The position numbers and the translations under genes were made by a program. Below are positions 36,217 through 45,845 of a DNA stretch of 64,000 nt, one piece after another. Positions within the stretch are counted from its first letter, which is position 1. Every line of letters starts with the position of its first letter. Source of the DNA: Mesostigma viride (lineage: Eukaryota > Streptophyta > Mesostigmatophyceae > Mesostigmatales > Mesostigmataceae); contig RPFO01002071.1 of the NCBI GenBank assembly GCA_009746045.1, forward strand, positions 1 to 64,000, read 5' to 3'. The notes under the pieces are model-generated. The model worked only from the letters and a program-made list of their open reading frames with translations. It ran no database searches and was not told the DNA's origin.

Positions 36217-36778
36217 TGTTACGTCGCGTAACTTTTGTTGTTGTTACGGACGTAAATTAGGTCCTTTGTTGCCTCAGCCATTCCGGAATAGTTCGCTGAC
36301 TATCCTAGGCTTACGTGTAGTTAGGACCTTTTGGCCGGTCGGTACCGGGCCTTGTGACGTGGCAACTGTACAGTATGGTGGTTCGGTGCAGTCGCGCCGC
36401 GCTGCGTACTTTAGTAGTGGTCCTTTTATCCTGCGTGTGAACCTTGTGGACGTGCGTTGGTCCTGTAGGCGAGGGTCGATGTCGGCCCGAGCATGCACGC
36501 CTGTCGGCGATCATTTATGCAGCAGTTGTCCTTCGTGAATGGCACCCGGCGTGTGTTATGAATTAACACATATTAGCTAGGGTCATGGCAGTGTAGTATT
36601 GTTTCCTTCGTAGTACCCTGGTTTTATTCGGTGTATGGCGTATTATAATAGAATGCATTGAGAACAGAGTCTACGTCCCAGGTCTTTCCACAACATAGCT
36701 CCTCATCACTAGGTAACCTCACTAGTTTAGGTGAAGTCAGGCTAGGCGTTTGGAATAGAGAGGAGCCAGGGCGTAACA
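36217..36778 (+). repeat. 5' LTR of copy 1
   Basis: 562 bp from TGTTACGTCGCGTAAC to AGGGCGTAACA, with terminal inverted TGTTACG/CGTAACA. It aligns along its length with the LTRs of copy 2 but with many substitutions. Conserved stretches include TTACGGACGTAAATTAGGTC and GAATTAACACATATTAGCT. Promoter and polyadenylation signals should lie here but cannot be placed with confidence. Confidence 0.9.
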
Positions 36779-36779
36779 A

Positions 36780-36790
36780 TGGTAGCGGAG
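36780..36790 (+). promoter_or_regulatory. Putative primer binding site, copy 1
   Basis: TGGTAGCGGAG, one base after the LTR. It begins TGG as required for pairing with a tRNA CCA end, and its remainder would pair with an acceptor stem whose 5' strand is AGCGGAG, close to eukaryotic initiator tRNA-Met (AGCAGAG type). In copy 2 the same place reads TGGACTCGGAG (43114-43124), which is partly mutated. Confidence 0.5.
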
Positions 36791-36879
36791 ATAGTTTAGG
36801 TGGACGCGACGATATTCCCTTGCACTCAGCTTATACGCCAGAGACCTTCCGCGGCCAGGGCACAGAAGAAGACAACCTC

Positions 36880-36985
36880 TTGACAGGTAATGGGCGGGTC
36901 GCCTGCAAGCTAGGGGGGTAGTGCTGCCCGATTCGGGACACGCCCTGCCTAGAAGTTAGACCTGCTCAAAGCGGATGAACTCCTC
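36880..36985 (+). promoter_or_regulatory. Conserved leader block of the element RNA
   Basis: GACAGGTAATGGGCGGGTCG followed by CCTGC(A/G)AGCTAGGGG and ending GACCTGCTC(A/G)AAGCGGA is nearly identical in copy 1 here and in copy 2 at 43218-43310, while the surrounding leader has diverged strongly. It contains no shared reading frame. Conservation without coding suggests a packaging or dimerisation signal, or a splice donor (ACAG/GTAATG). Confidence 0.55.
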
Positions 36986-37620
36986 ACGTAGCTAGTTCTT
37001 TTCCTTTTCCTTCTGTGTGTGCATTTCCTTGCTGGGTGCTGTTTGACGTTAGCTAGTGGGTTAGCCGGTTCAGTGGGTTAGCTCCTTTTCTTCCTTTGTA
37101 TACACGCGTTTCCTTGGAATGTTGTTTGATTACGTTAGCTAGGATTGACGGTTCAATACGGATGTATAGTGGGACGATTAGCGTCTCTTTATACTACACC
37201 TCTTTTCCGTGCATGCTGCTGTGTTTTCTTATATGCTTCCTCGTGCAGAATCTTGAGCCGGATGTTTCTTTACCAACGGGCGCTGGTTTCAGGCGTCCTC
37301 GGCATTTTGGTAACAATAAGCTACAATAATGCTTAAGTGTTTTCGTTTGTTTCCTTTTTATTTTCTCCTTGATCAGATTTTAGATTATTCTTTCCTTTTT
37401 CCTTGCTAAAGTGGTTGCCACTTCCCTTTGTTTTTTTCGGTCATGCCCCTTTGACCTGAATTTATTTTCTTTTTGACCTGATTTTCTTTTATCCTTGATC
37501 TGATTTTATTTTAGCCTTGGTCAGATTTTTATTTTGTCCTTGACCAGATTTTTATCTTATCCTTGTTCAGCTTTTTAACCTTTCCTCGTCCAGTGTATTT
37601 CTTTCCTTTGCACCTCAAAC
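36986..37620 (+). other. Pyrimidine-rich leader of copy 1, without the hybrid-binding ORF
   Basis: The leader before gag is T/C-rich with repeats of TTGATCTGATTTT-like and TTTGACCTGATTTTC-like phrases between about 37360 and 37600. In copy 2 the equivalent stretch holds the hybrid-binding ORF (43638-44030). No trace of it is visible here. Confidence 0.6.
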
Positions 37621-38870
37621 ATGTCCTCGCAAACGTCTCTTGGTGGGGGTATGTCTCCCATTAACCAACGTTCCTCAGGTGTTACTCCTGGTGTTAATTC
37701 TAGTACTCCTCAATTGGCTATGGGTAATAGACGTGATTCCTTGGACACTGTCCATCACTTGACTCCTCCGTCTCAGAGTGTACGTTCTGACAGTACTCCC
37801 TCTACTCCGTCCTTTCACCGTTCACCTATTATTCCTCCTCCTACGTTTGAGGCACGTACTAGGTCTACTGCCCCAGCCTCTACTATTCCTCCTGTTAATT
37901 TCTGGGAATCCCTCTGTGTCTATCCCCTCTCAGGCTCCTCAGGTGTCAGCTCCTCGTAGTGTTCGTAGTCTGGCTCCTGTGGGCCCTACTGGGTGTCCTA
38001 CTGCCGTTCCTACACATCCTCCTGCTTCCTTGGCATACCTTGACACGGCCTATGAGGCAGCCCAAATCCCCTCACGTGTAGCAGAGTTAGAGATTAATCA
38101 GGATTTTAGCACCCTGCCTCTCCATGATAAAAACTATGATCATTTTTCCTATTCCACAATCAGAGAAGCCTATACTGTTCCTCACACCTCTGGTCACCAC
38201 CCTGACTCTAAGGTGCCCTCACGTCCTCTTCCTAAGTCCTATCCTGCTCCTCATAATTGGTTACTGCCTGAGTATGTGCCTGTGGAAAAGAGTGGGCCTA
38301 TGGATAAAACTGATCCTTCTCGTGCATCTAAGCCCCCTCTCCTTCCCACCTTTGCTAGTGTGCCTAAGTTAGATACCAGTTCCACTCCTCAGCAGTTTTT
38401 CACCTTTCTTATGCTCCTCACTCAGCAGACGGCCTCTTGGGAAGAGTATTATAGGTGGAAACTCCCTGATGTTATTCTTTTCCCTCATTACCTCACCACT
38501 TGTGTGGCTCCTGCCCTTGTCACCCTCATTCAATGTGAGTCCCTCGCGTCACATGCATACCCTAACCAGTAGCATAATTGTTTAGTTAGGAGATTGGAAA
38601 ATCATGTAGTGCCTCAAGACGCTGACTGGCAAGAGCGCCTTAGATTTGGATCCCTCGAGCAAGGCAATAAAACTTATAGGGAATACCAATGGGAATTTGA
38701 TGCCCAGATGGTACGCATTCTAGACCTCTCGGGTGCGGAAGTCCGTGCTCGCTTCTTGCAAGGTCTTAATAAAAACCTCTTGCGTGAAACGGTTTTCTGC
38801 GTATAGTTTTCGTGACCTTCCTCTGGCTGCTGTTCCTACCCATCTCCTCCGTGTTGCTTATTTTATGTAT
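37621..38870 (+). pseudogene. gag: gag of copy 1, first part
   Basis: Starts MSSQTSLGGGMSPINQ and passes through the Pro/Ser-rich N-terminal region into the capsid-like domain (STPQQFFTFLMLLTQQ, later FDAQMVRILDLSGAEVRARF). The frame shifts near 37950 and 38570 and again near 38790. It stops at the insertion point of the LINE-like element, in the codons for LLRVAYFMY. The end of this part, TTATTTTATGTAT (38858-38870), is the left copy of the target duplication. Confidence 0.85.
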
Positions 38871-41762
38871 TAAAAATATAATTATACTTACAGCAGAGTG
38901 AAATCACTCAAACCAAAGCAAACGCCCAGCTATAAACCTATATACAGAGCCATGTCAAAGCTCTATACTACGATAAGACCAATGGAAACGCCTAACGGGA
39001 GGAACCTAATAGCCCTGCTGCACCGCAAAATCAGCCCGCGTACGGCGGAGCATGATGTCCGCCATGGCCCGAGTCAGCGCCACCGACAAGCGCTGACGCC
39101 AATATGACGTCCAGGTCCGCGCCGACCATGGGGCCCGCTGGCCCTCCAGGTCCAGCCGGTCCTCCCGGAGCCGGCAACACTCCTTGAAGAAGGCGGAGGT
39201 CAGGGGCCCCATGGCCCCAAACTCCTCCAGGACAAAGGGCACCACGCGATGGTGCCCGACGTCGCCGTAGGCCAGGAGCTTGGCCCGCTCCGCCCGGTCC
39301 GCCGTGTAACCTGCCGTGAGGGAGGCCCCAGCCACGTGGCTAAGAGCCAAGGGCCGCGCCACCGAAACGTCAATAAGCAGATGCCGGCCACCCCCCTCAA
39401 AGTCCAGCACCACGATGTCAGGCCGGTGGTTGGGGGAATAGAAGGCAGCGCCATCCGCATCCTCGGACCGGATGTTCGCGTGGGGGAAAACCGACCGAAT
39501 CATGGCGAGCACCACCGTCAGGAGGACAGTGTGCAAATACAAATACCAATTCTGATTCTGTTGGCCCCCCATGCAGGCAAGGTAGTGAGTCCCCGTGGGA
39601 TCCAGCGGCTGCCCACAGCTACCACAAGGCCGCCCGGCCGGAACAAGAGGCTGCGGGGCAAATAGCTGGTGCCGGAGCGCCACCGAGTAGTGGCTGGGAG
39701 CCAAGGCGAATGGGGGGGCCATGGGAAGAGCACGAAGGTACGCCGAGCCCACACTCCGCAAGGAAAGCGAGAACAGCCACGCACGTCCCTGGGCGTTGAG
39801 GTCCGCGAAAAGAGCAATCCAATCAGCCGTGTGCAGAATACCCGCGTAGGTTTTCTGGTGTTTATCGATGACGCGAGCAGGGAATGCGGCGGGAGATTGA
39901 ACGGAGGCGACCGAGGGAGTGCCGCGAGGGAGGTGGCGCTGTACCGCCTGAGCGGCACGGACGGGAGAACAGGCCTGCTGGATCTCAGCATAGGCCTCCT
40001 GGATGGCGGTGACGAAGGGCAAAGGGCTGCTGGGGTCCAGGAGGTCAGGCGCTGCCGTTGCCAAAAGGGGCAGGAGCCGGCAGCTTTCCGCCCACGACTG
40101 AGCGACGGAGCCCAAAAAGGCTGCTGGGGCCAGCCGGGCGGCACGAGTCAGACCGCAGCCACCCATCCGTGCAGGCAGGGAGGCAATGCGAATAGCATGT
40201 GGCGGGAGGTCGGGGCCCGGGACCAGCTGCGCCAAGGCCGACTGGATGCGTTCGTCGTGGCCCTCGGCGGCCAGCCGGACCTGAGACGGAAGAGCGCCCC
40301 GGAGCCAGTGAACGACGCGAGGGTGAGCGCAAAACCACAGAAGCAGACCCTTGGTCTGCGAATCATGAAGGCGCGCAATCAAGGGCAGTACCTCAGTGCG
40401 TGCCTCGAGGGCGGCCCGCAGAGCATCGATGACAAACGCGGGGTCGCCAACCGGAACGCCGAGGACATCCAACCCATGGAGGCGCTCGTCCCGGCCCAAG
40501 AGCTGGGGCGGAAAGCCGGAGCAATCACCTTGGGGCGAGTACACCGCGCACTTGGCAAGGGTCAACTGGAGGTTGATGTCGGCCACCGCGGTCTGCAGTG
40601 CCAGCAGAGCCGCGGTGGTGTCCGGCACAGGGCCCAGCAGGTAGATATCATCCAAGTAGGCCTGAATAGCGACCGCCGGGTGGGCAGCATGGACCGCTTG
40701 GAGGCAACCCTGGAGGGGGGCGGCAAAGTACAGGGGTCCCAGGGGGTCCCCTTGCTGGGTGCCCGACCGCGACAGCAGGCCGCCGCGAGTGCCGTCCTCC
40801 ATGATGTGAACCAGTTGGCCGGGCTGGCCGTAGCACACGGCTGTCCAAGCGTACAAGTCCTCGAAGGACTCCATGACGGCCGCAAACATGCTGGCGCGGG
40901 ACAGACTGTTGAACGCGTTGTGGCAGTCGACCTTGACGACAGCGTGGGTGGGGTGGGCCTCGAGGTAGGCCTGCACCGAATGGATGAGGATATCCGCCCC
41001 GCCTGGAGTCGTCACCCCCAGCTGGGCCGCCACCGAGGTCTCACCCGCTGCGAGGGGCGGGCAGAAAAAGGCACGGAGCTCGGGCGCCTTTTGGCGGCAG
41101 ATCACTTTGCCCACGAGCTTGCGGAGCACCTCACCGCAGGCGATCGGGCGCACCTTGCCCTCGGGGGGGGCAAGACACCCTTGAGCAGAGCGAGGAGGCG
41201 AGCGCCCGCTAACCACTCGCGCGCAGCGGGAGGAACGCGACCAGCCGCCAGGTCAATGAGGGTGTCAAAGAGAATGTCCTCGCCCCCATGCCCCACCAGG
41301 ACCTCCAAGTGCTCGTAGCGCCAGCCCGACGGCCCGGTAGAGGAAGCCCGCGGGACCTCACGCATCACCTCCAGGAAGCAGTCGCGGTCCAGCCGGAGGG
41401 GGGCCGGCAGGGGGTCCGGCACGGGCAGCTGGAATCCGGGCTCCGCAGGGTGAAGAGCCTCCAAGGCCGCCAGGGTAGCCGCATTGGCGGGGGCGAGCTT
41501 GGCCATTTCCAAGCGGGTCATGGCCCGGCTGAGCTGCCCCTCGCGGACGAGGCGGATGACGTCGGCGGCCACCCGCTCGAAGTTGACCTCCCCCGACAGC
41601 CGGGCCGTGCGCGGGGGCGGCACGCCAAACAGCCCCTCCCAGTCCCCCTGCAGAAAGCGTCGGCAACGGGCAATAACCGCACCCTGGAGGCCGCGCACAC
41701 CACGCCCGAGAGGGGTGAGGAGCAGGCGGGGGGTCACCATGTGCAGTTTAAAGCCCAGCGGG
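38871..41762 (-). mobile_element. RLE-type non-LTR retrotransposon, 5'-truncated, inserted in gag
   Basis: 2892 bp flanked by a perfect 13-bp direct repeat TTATTTTATGTAT (38858-38870 and 41763-41775), the footprint of target-primed insertion. The minus-strand end is AT-rich (CTGTAAGTATAATTATATTTT). It carries one long pol frame with a reverse transcriptase and a C-terminal endonuclease region. The coding start lies only 22 bp from the 5' end and no ORF1 or zinc-finger N-terminus is present, so the 5' part is missing. It interrupts copy 1 only; copy 2 has the empty site. Confidence 0.88.
39006..41740 (-). pseudogene. Reverse transcriptase with CCHC and restriction-like endonuclease region
   Basis: Two overlapping frames form one protein: 41740-41165 (MVTPRLLLTPLGRGV, GPSGWRYEHLEVL) and about 41165-39006. 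They are joined across an eight-C run on the coding strand near 41163-41170, where one base is off. Numbered in the second frame (start 41216), motif A is VVKVDCHNAFNS (Asp97), motif B is QGDPLGP (155-161), and motif C is YLDD (187-190). Near the end follow a CCHC knuckle (Cys531, Cys534, His544, Cys548) and RPDIVVLD...LLIDV (598-617), the layout of the restriction-like endonuclease of R2/CRE-type LINEs. The protein would copy RNA into DNA at a nicked target. Apart from the one frameshift and the short N-terminus it looks intact, so the insertion is fairly recent. Confidence 0.85.
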
Positions 41763-42211
41763 TTATTTTATGTATGCTCCTGCTCCTGTCCGTACTAGGG
41801 TCCATAACCTTGTCCTCACTCCTGAAGAAGAAGAGGCATATGTAGAAGAATTAGATATTTGTGTTACCGATATACCTGCATTGGATGTGTCTCACATCAC
41901 GTGTTATCACTGTCATGAGGTGGGCCATCTTAAGAGGGAGTGCCCCAAGTTTCTTTCTGGGGCCACCCCTCATCCCAATGCCCACCCTCCGCGTACTCCT
42001 CAGCGGGCCTCTCCCCTTCGCCCACCCTCTGGTCGCTCCTCAACCCTCTAGGTTAAATGCTGTACAGACAGGCTCCTTAGTGAATCCCCATTCTGATCAA
42101 GATGCCATCCCCTCTCAATACCCTCGTGATTCTCCAGCAATGGCTTTCTCACCGGGGTTTCCTCCAGGGGTCGTTCCCTTGGATGATGTGGGGGGGGAGG
42201 GAAAACAGTAG
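41763..42211 (+). pseudogene. gag: gag of copy 1, second part with CCHC knuckle
   Basis: Resumes at MYAPAPVRTRVHNLVLTPEE and includes the nucleocapsid knuckle CYHCHEVGHLKREC (C-x2-C-x4-H-x4-C). One frameshift occurs near 42020. It ends in VGGEGKQ and a stop at 42209-42211, just after the G-run at 42190-42197. Confidence 0.85.
42190..42197 (+). promoter_or_regulatory. Putative -1 ribosomal frameshift site, copy 1 gag/pol
   Basis: Eight G in the gag codons GTG GGG GGG GAG, giving a slippery heptamer G GGG GGG in the zero frame. The -1 frame stays open across the gag stop and reads VDLLAGGSLV, matching VGLSAGGNLD of copy 2. Confidence 0.55.
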
Positions 42212-42212
42212 A

Positions 42213-42540
42213 CCTGTTAGCAGGGGGTAGCCTGGTAAGGTCCTCAGCTAGTACCCCAAGCTCAGAAAATTTTTGTTTACCTGTTTTGTCACTACTGTGG
42301 ATGCTGCATCCTCTGCACCCCTACGTGTTCGTCCTTTGATGTTTCAAAATGGTGGCCTTACCGTTCCTACTACCGTGGTAGACCCTTTTCTGCATCCTCA
42401 TGATATCCTCAATGTTTCTGTCCTCGTAGATAGTGGGGCTGCCAGCTCCTTCTTTGTGAGCGAGGCCCTTGTTAGGAGACTAGGATTACATAGTAGCTAT
42501 CCCTCATGCCTCTCATGTGACTGTGCACTATATATGCTGA
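42213..42540 (+). pseudogene. pol: Protease of copy 1, first part
   Basis: Encodes LRVRPLMFQNGGLTVP and the retropepsin active site VLVDSGAASSF, with one extra codon (SSFFVSEAL) relative to copy 2. Cut by the 5' LTR of copy 2 after TATATATGCTGA. The last five bases, GCTGA, are the left target duplication. Confidence 0.85.
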
Positions 42541-43112
42541 TGTTACGTCGCGTAACAATTCGTTGTAGTTACGGACGTAAATTAGGTCCTTGGCCTCGGT
42601 TGTTTCTAGGTTTACGTGTAGTGCCAGTTGGGACATTATTGTCCTCGTAACAGTACCGTGGTATATTGGGTGCCTTTGGGCGCCGCGCCGCGTACTTTAG
42701 TAGTGGTCCTTATCCTTTGGTAGAATGTAGTGGACCGGCGTGCATCTGTGCACCTGCCTGTGTTTCTGTGTTTCTGCAGGCGAGGGCCAGGTCGGCCCGA
42801 GCCTGTTGGACCGTTGGTGACCATTTATGCACGTTCCACTCCTTGTGTGGTCACTCGGCGTGTGTTAAATGAATTAACACATATTAGCTTGGGTCACGGC
42901 AGTTTAGTTGTGTTTCCTTCCTCTATTCCTGGAGTAAACGGGTTTGGTTAAATGGCCTATGGCGTATTACAGTAGTACATATGTAAATGCATTGAGATCT
43001 GGATCGTCTCGTTCGTCTTTCGCTAGGGGTTTAACTAGAGGCGGCCTTACTAGCCTAGGTAGCATCAGGACAGGTAGAGGTAGAGGTGGCGGCCGAGGCT
43101 TGCGGCGTAACA
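42541..43112 (+). repeat. 5' LTR of copy 2
   Basis: 572 bp from TGTTACGTCGCGTAAC to TGCGGCGTAACA, with 7-bp inverted ends TGTTACG/CGTAACA. The left border is fixed by the target duplication and the right border by comparison with the 3' LTR. Confidence 0.97.
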
Positions 43113-43217
43113 ATGGACTCGGAGGTAGTTTAGATAGAGAGCGAGACGACGATCCTTTGCAACATACGTCATTGAATCAACCCTTCCGCGGCTGGGAAAA
43201 TGAAGACGACACCTACT

Positions 43218-43310
43218 TGACAGGTAATGGGCGGGTCGCCTGCGAGCTAGGGGGTAGTGCTGCCTGATTCAGGACACGCCCTGCCTAGAAGATAGACCTG
43301 CTCGAAGCGG
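43218..43310 (+). promoter_or_regulatory. Conserved leader block of copy 2
   Basis: Counterpart of the block at 36880-36985 in copy 1, starting GACAGGTAATGGGCGGGTCG. About 420 bases separate it from the first ORF. Confidence 0.55.
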
Positions 43311-43637
43311 AAAATCCTTTTATAGATAGCTCCTTTTCCTCGTTTGTTTTCCTGAGAAATGTTGCTTACTGTCGTAGACAGGTGATGGTTTTGGTTCTAC
43401 GTAGAGAGACGACTAGCGTCTCGTAGATTACACTTTTTCTGCATCTTGCCTGCTTTGTATTTAGACGACCCATCGCCGGACGCAGAATTCTTGAAACCGG
43501 ATACTTACGACCACCTGGCGCTGGAAACCTCGTCCCTGCGTGCGTCGTCAATCTGGTTCGGTTTCAGACACCCGAGATAAGTCGCCTTCTCCTCGTTCTC
43601 CTCATTTGACTACTCAAGACCTACCAGGTGCGTTACC

Positions 43638-44030
43638 ATGAGCCAGCGGCGATCTTTTACTGCTCCTTCCCATTCTTCTAGCGATAATAGTCTAGCTAAA
43701 TATTACGTAGTGATTACGCCTCAATGGTCCTCCATTTTCCTTTCTTGGTCCGACGCTAGGAAGATCGTTCAGAATCGTGTATACAACGTAATTAGGTATA
43801 AGAAATTTATGTCCTTCGAAGAAGCTCAGCAGTTCCTTATAGATCATAGCCAAACAGATTTAGGCCTGCATGTACGCCCTATTCCTCATGGTCGCCCTCC
43901 AGTAGAAGCTCTAGTCTTTGCTACCCCTCCTTCTTCTCCCCCTAAACGGGCTGCATCTGCATCTGCTTCAGATACTCCTCTCACTTTGGAGTTTGGTTCC
44001 CTATCCATTACTGTTGTTAAAAAGGATTGA
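43638..44030 (+). CDS. Small first ORF with RNase H1 N-terminal/viroplasmin-like domain
   Basis: 130 codons, intact, starting MSQRRSFTAP. Residues 20-70 fit the hybrid-binding fold found at the N-terminus of eukaryotic RNase H1 and in the caulimovirus viroplasmin family: KYYVV (21-25), SIFLSW (32-37), RYKKF (53-57), FEEAQQFL (60-67). That fold binds RNA-DNA hybrids or double-stranded RNA. The C-terminal 50 residues are Pro/Ser/Ala-rich with a conserved LEFGSLS close to the end. It lies 525 bases after the LTR and 91 bases before gag, in a separate frame. A second, diverged copy lies within pol of copy 1 (54071-54487). A role in handling the RNA-DNA hybrid during reverse transcription, or in translation, would fit but is inference. 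Confidence 0.75.
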   Translation: MSQRRSFTAPSHSSSDNSLAKYYVVITPQWSSIFLSWSDARKIVQNRVYNVIRYKKFMSFEEAQQFLIDHSQTDLGLHVRPIPHGRPPVEALVFATPPSSPPKRAASASASDTPLTLEFGSLSITVVKKD

Positions 44031-44121
44031 TTTTAATTTTGTTCTTGCTTCAGACCTTCAAGGTTTTTCCTTTTTCCTTTGTTGCTTTCTTCTAGATTCC
44101 TATTCCTTTACGTAATTAAAG

Positions 44122-45845
44122 ATGGATCCAGTGGGTGGAGATATGTCGCCTATACCTACCAATAATAATAATAATACTACTAATAATAATAACAAACAAT
44201 ACTCGTGGTAACCGACGGGACTCCTTGGAAACGGTACACCATCTCACCCTCAAGGTATTCTGCGTACCTCACCTCCTTCTCCTGTTGCTGGTGGTCGCCG
44301 TCGTCCCTCAATTACCCCACCTACCTATGAACAACGTATTTCACAAGTCAGATTTAGTGATGAACCTTCTTTTGCTGTGAACCAGGCCCCTGCCCCTTCT
44401 GCAACCTTGGCTCACCCCTCCAGCAGGTCCTCACTCACTAACAATGCTTCTAGGCCTCCTTCCCACCCTGTGCCTTCAATGCCTGCCTTTAACACGGGTC
44501 GTACCTCTGCCCCTGTCGGCCCTTCTGGGCGCCCTAGTGCAGTTCCCTTTTACCCACCTGCTTCCTGGTCCTACCCTGAGACGGCCTATGAGGCTGCCCA
44601 GGTCCCTACCCGTGTGGCTGATTTAGAAGTTAATAATGATTTCAGTACCATGCCCCTAGATGATAGGAATTATGATCATTTTGCCTACTCCTCTCTTCGT
44701 GAGCAATATACTGTTCCCTTCTCCTATGGGCACCATCCTGAAACGGTGGCTCCCTCTAGACCCCTACCCAAACTTTTCCTATCCCTTCCTTCTATCCCGC
44801 TTATGTAGCAGTGGAAGATAGTGGCCCTATGGGAAAAACTGATTCTTCTAATCCCCCTAAGCCTCCTGCTCTTCCCCTCTTTGCCAACCTTCCTAAGCTG
44901 GATGTCAAGTCTACCCCTCAACAGTTTTTCACCTTCATTATGTTGCTCACCCAGAACACAGAGTCCTGGCAGAACCACAATAGGTGGCGCCTCTCTGATG
45001 CTGTACTAGTTCCTCATTATCTTACTACCTGCATTACTCCTGAGCTTGCTAACCTCATCCAGTGTGAGTCTCTTGCCTCTCATGCCTACCCAAACTCTGT
45101 AGCAGAATTGTTTAAGCGTTTAGAGAACCATTTAGTCCCTCCCGATGCAGATTGGCAGGATAGATTAGCCTTTGGTACCTTGCAGCAGGGTACCAAATCC
45201 TTCAAAGAATATATGAAAGAGTTTGATGCCCAGATGGTACGAATTAGGGATTTGTCGGGCGCAGAAGTACGTGCCCGCTTCCTTCAGGGCCTCAGTAGAC
45301 CCTTATTGCGTGAAGTCAAGCGCCAGTTCTCTGCCTACCGTTTTACTGACCTGCCCCTCAAGCATGTGCGCCAGCATCTTTTACGAGTAGCAGATTTCTT
45401 CTCCACGCCTTCTCTTCCTACCCGTTCCCGTATTAATAATATTAGCCTTACCCCTGAGGAGGAGAACTCCTATGTAGAAGAATTAGATATTTGTGTGACT
45501 GACCTTTCAGCTCTGGATGTCTCTCATATCACCTGCTATCATTGTAAGGAAGTAGGTCATCTTAAACGTGAGTGCCCCAAGTTCCTTTCGGGTGCTCCCC
45601 CTCATCCCGACGCTCGCCCTCCTCGTACCCCTCAGCGTGCTCCTATTCGTCCCACTTCAGGACGCATTCCTTCAGCTACCCCTAGTAGGCTGAATGCTGT
45701 GCAGACAGGATCCCCAGGGTTCCCCTATGATAATCAGGCTCCCGCACCCTCTTCAATCCCTCGTGACCCTCCAGCAGTGGCTTTTCCGCCAGGGTCTTCT
45801 TCGGGGTTAGTTCCTATGGATTTGGGGGGGGAGGGGGAACAGTAG
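44122..45845 (+). pseudogene. gag: gag of copy 2
   Basis: Starts MDPVGGDMSPIPTN after the small ORF. An Asn run, a Pro-rich region, the capsid domain (STPQQFFTFIMLLTQN, FDAQMVRIRDLSGAEVRARF) and a knuckle CYHCKEVGHLKREC follow. The frame changes near 44205, 44250 and 44795; from 44811 it is open to the stop at 45843-45845 (VPMDLGGEGEQ). Gag would form the particle and package the RNA. The breaks are single-base slips, the first two next to simple sequence, so consensus error is possible. Confidence 0.88.
45824..45831 (+). promoter_or_regulatory. Putative -1 ribosomal frameshift site, copy 2 gag/pol
   Basis: Gag codons TTG GGG GGG GAG hold the slippery heptamer G GGG GGG. The protease frame is -1 relative to gag and is open from before this run (VGLSAGGNLDRSLDSTPDN), so a shift here makes a Gag-Pol fusion. 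The same arrangement is present in copy 1 (42190-42197). Confidence 0.6.

Noticed and set aside
39669-41318. 549-codon plus-strand frame
   Set aside because: Lies antisense to the reverse transcriptase of the RLE element; its length comes from the GC-rich coding strand opposite and it shows no domain.
43638-44030. Small ORF as part of a plant pararetrovirus insertion
   Set aside because: It lies between a Ty3-type LTR and gag of the same element, and no other pararetrovirus gene is present.
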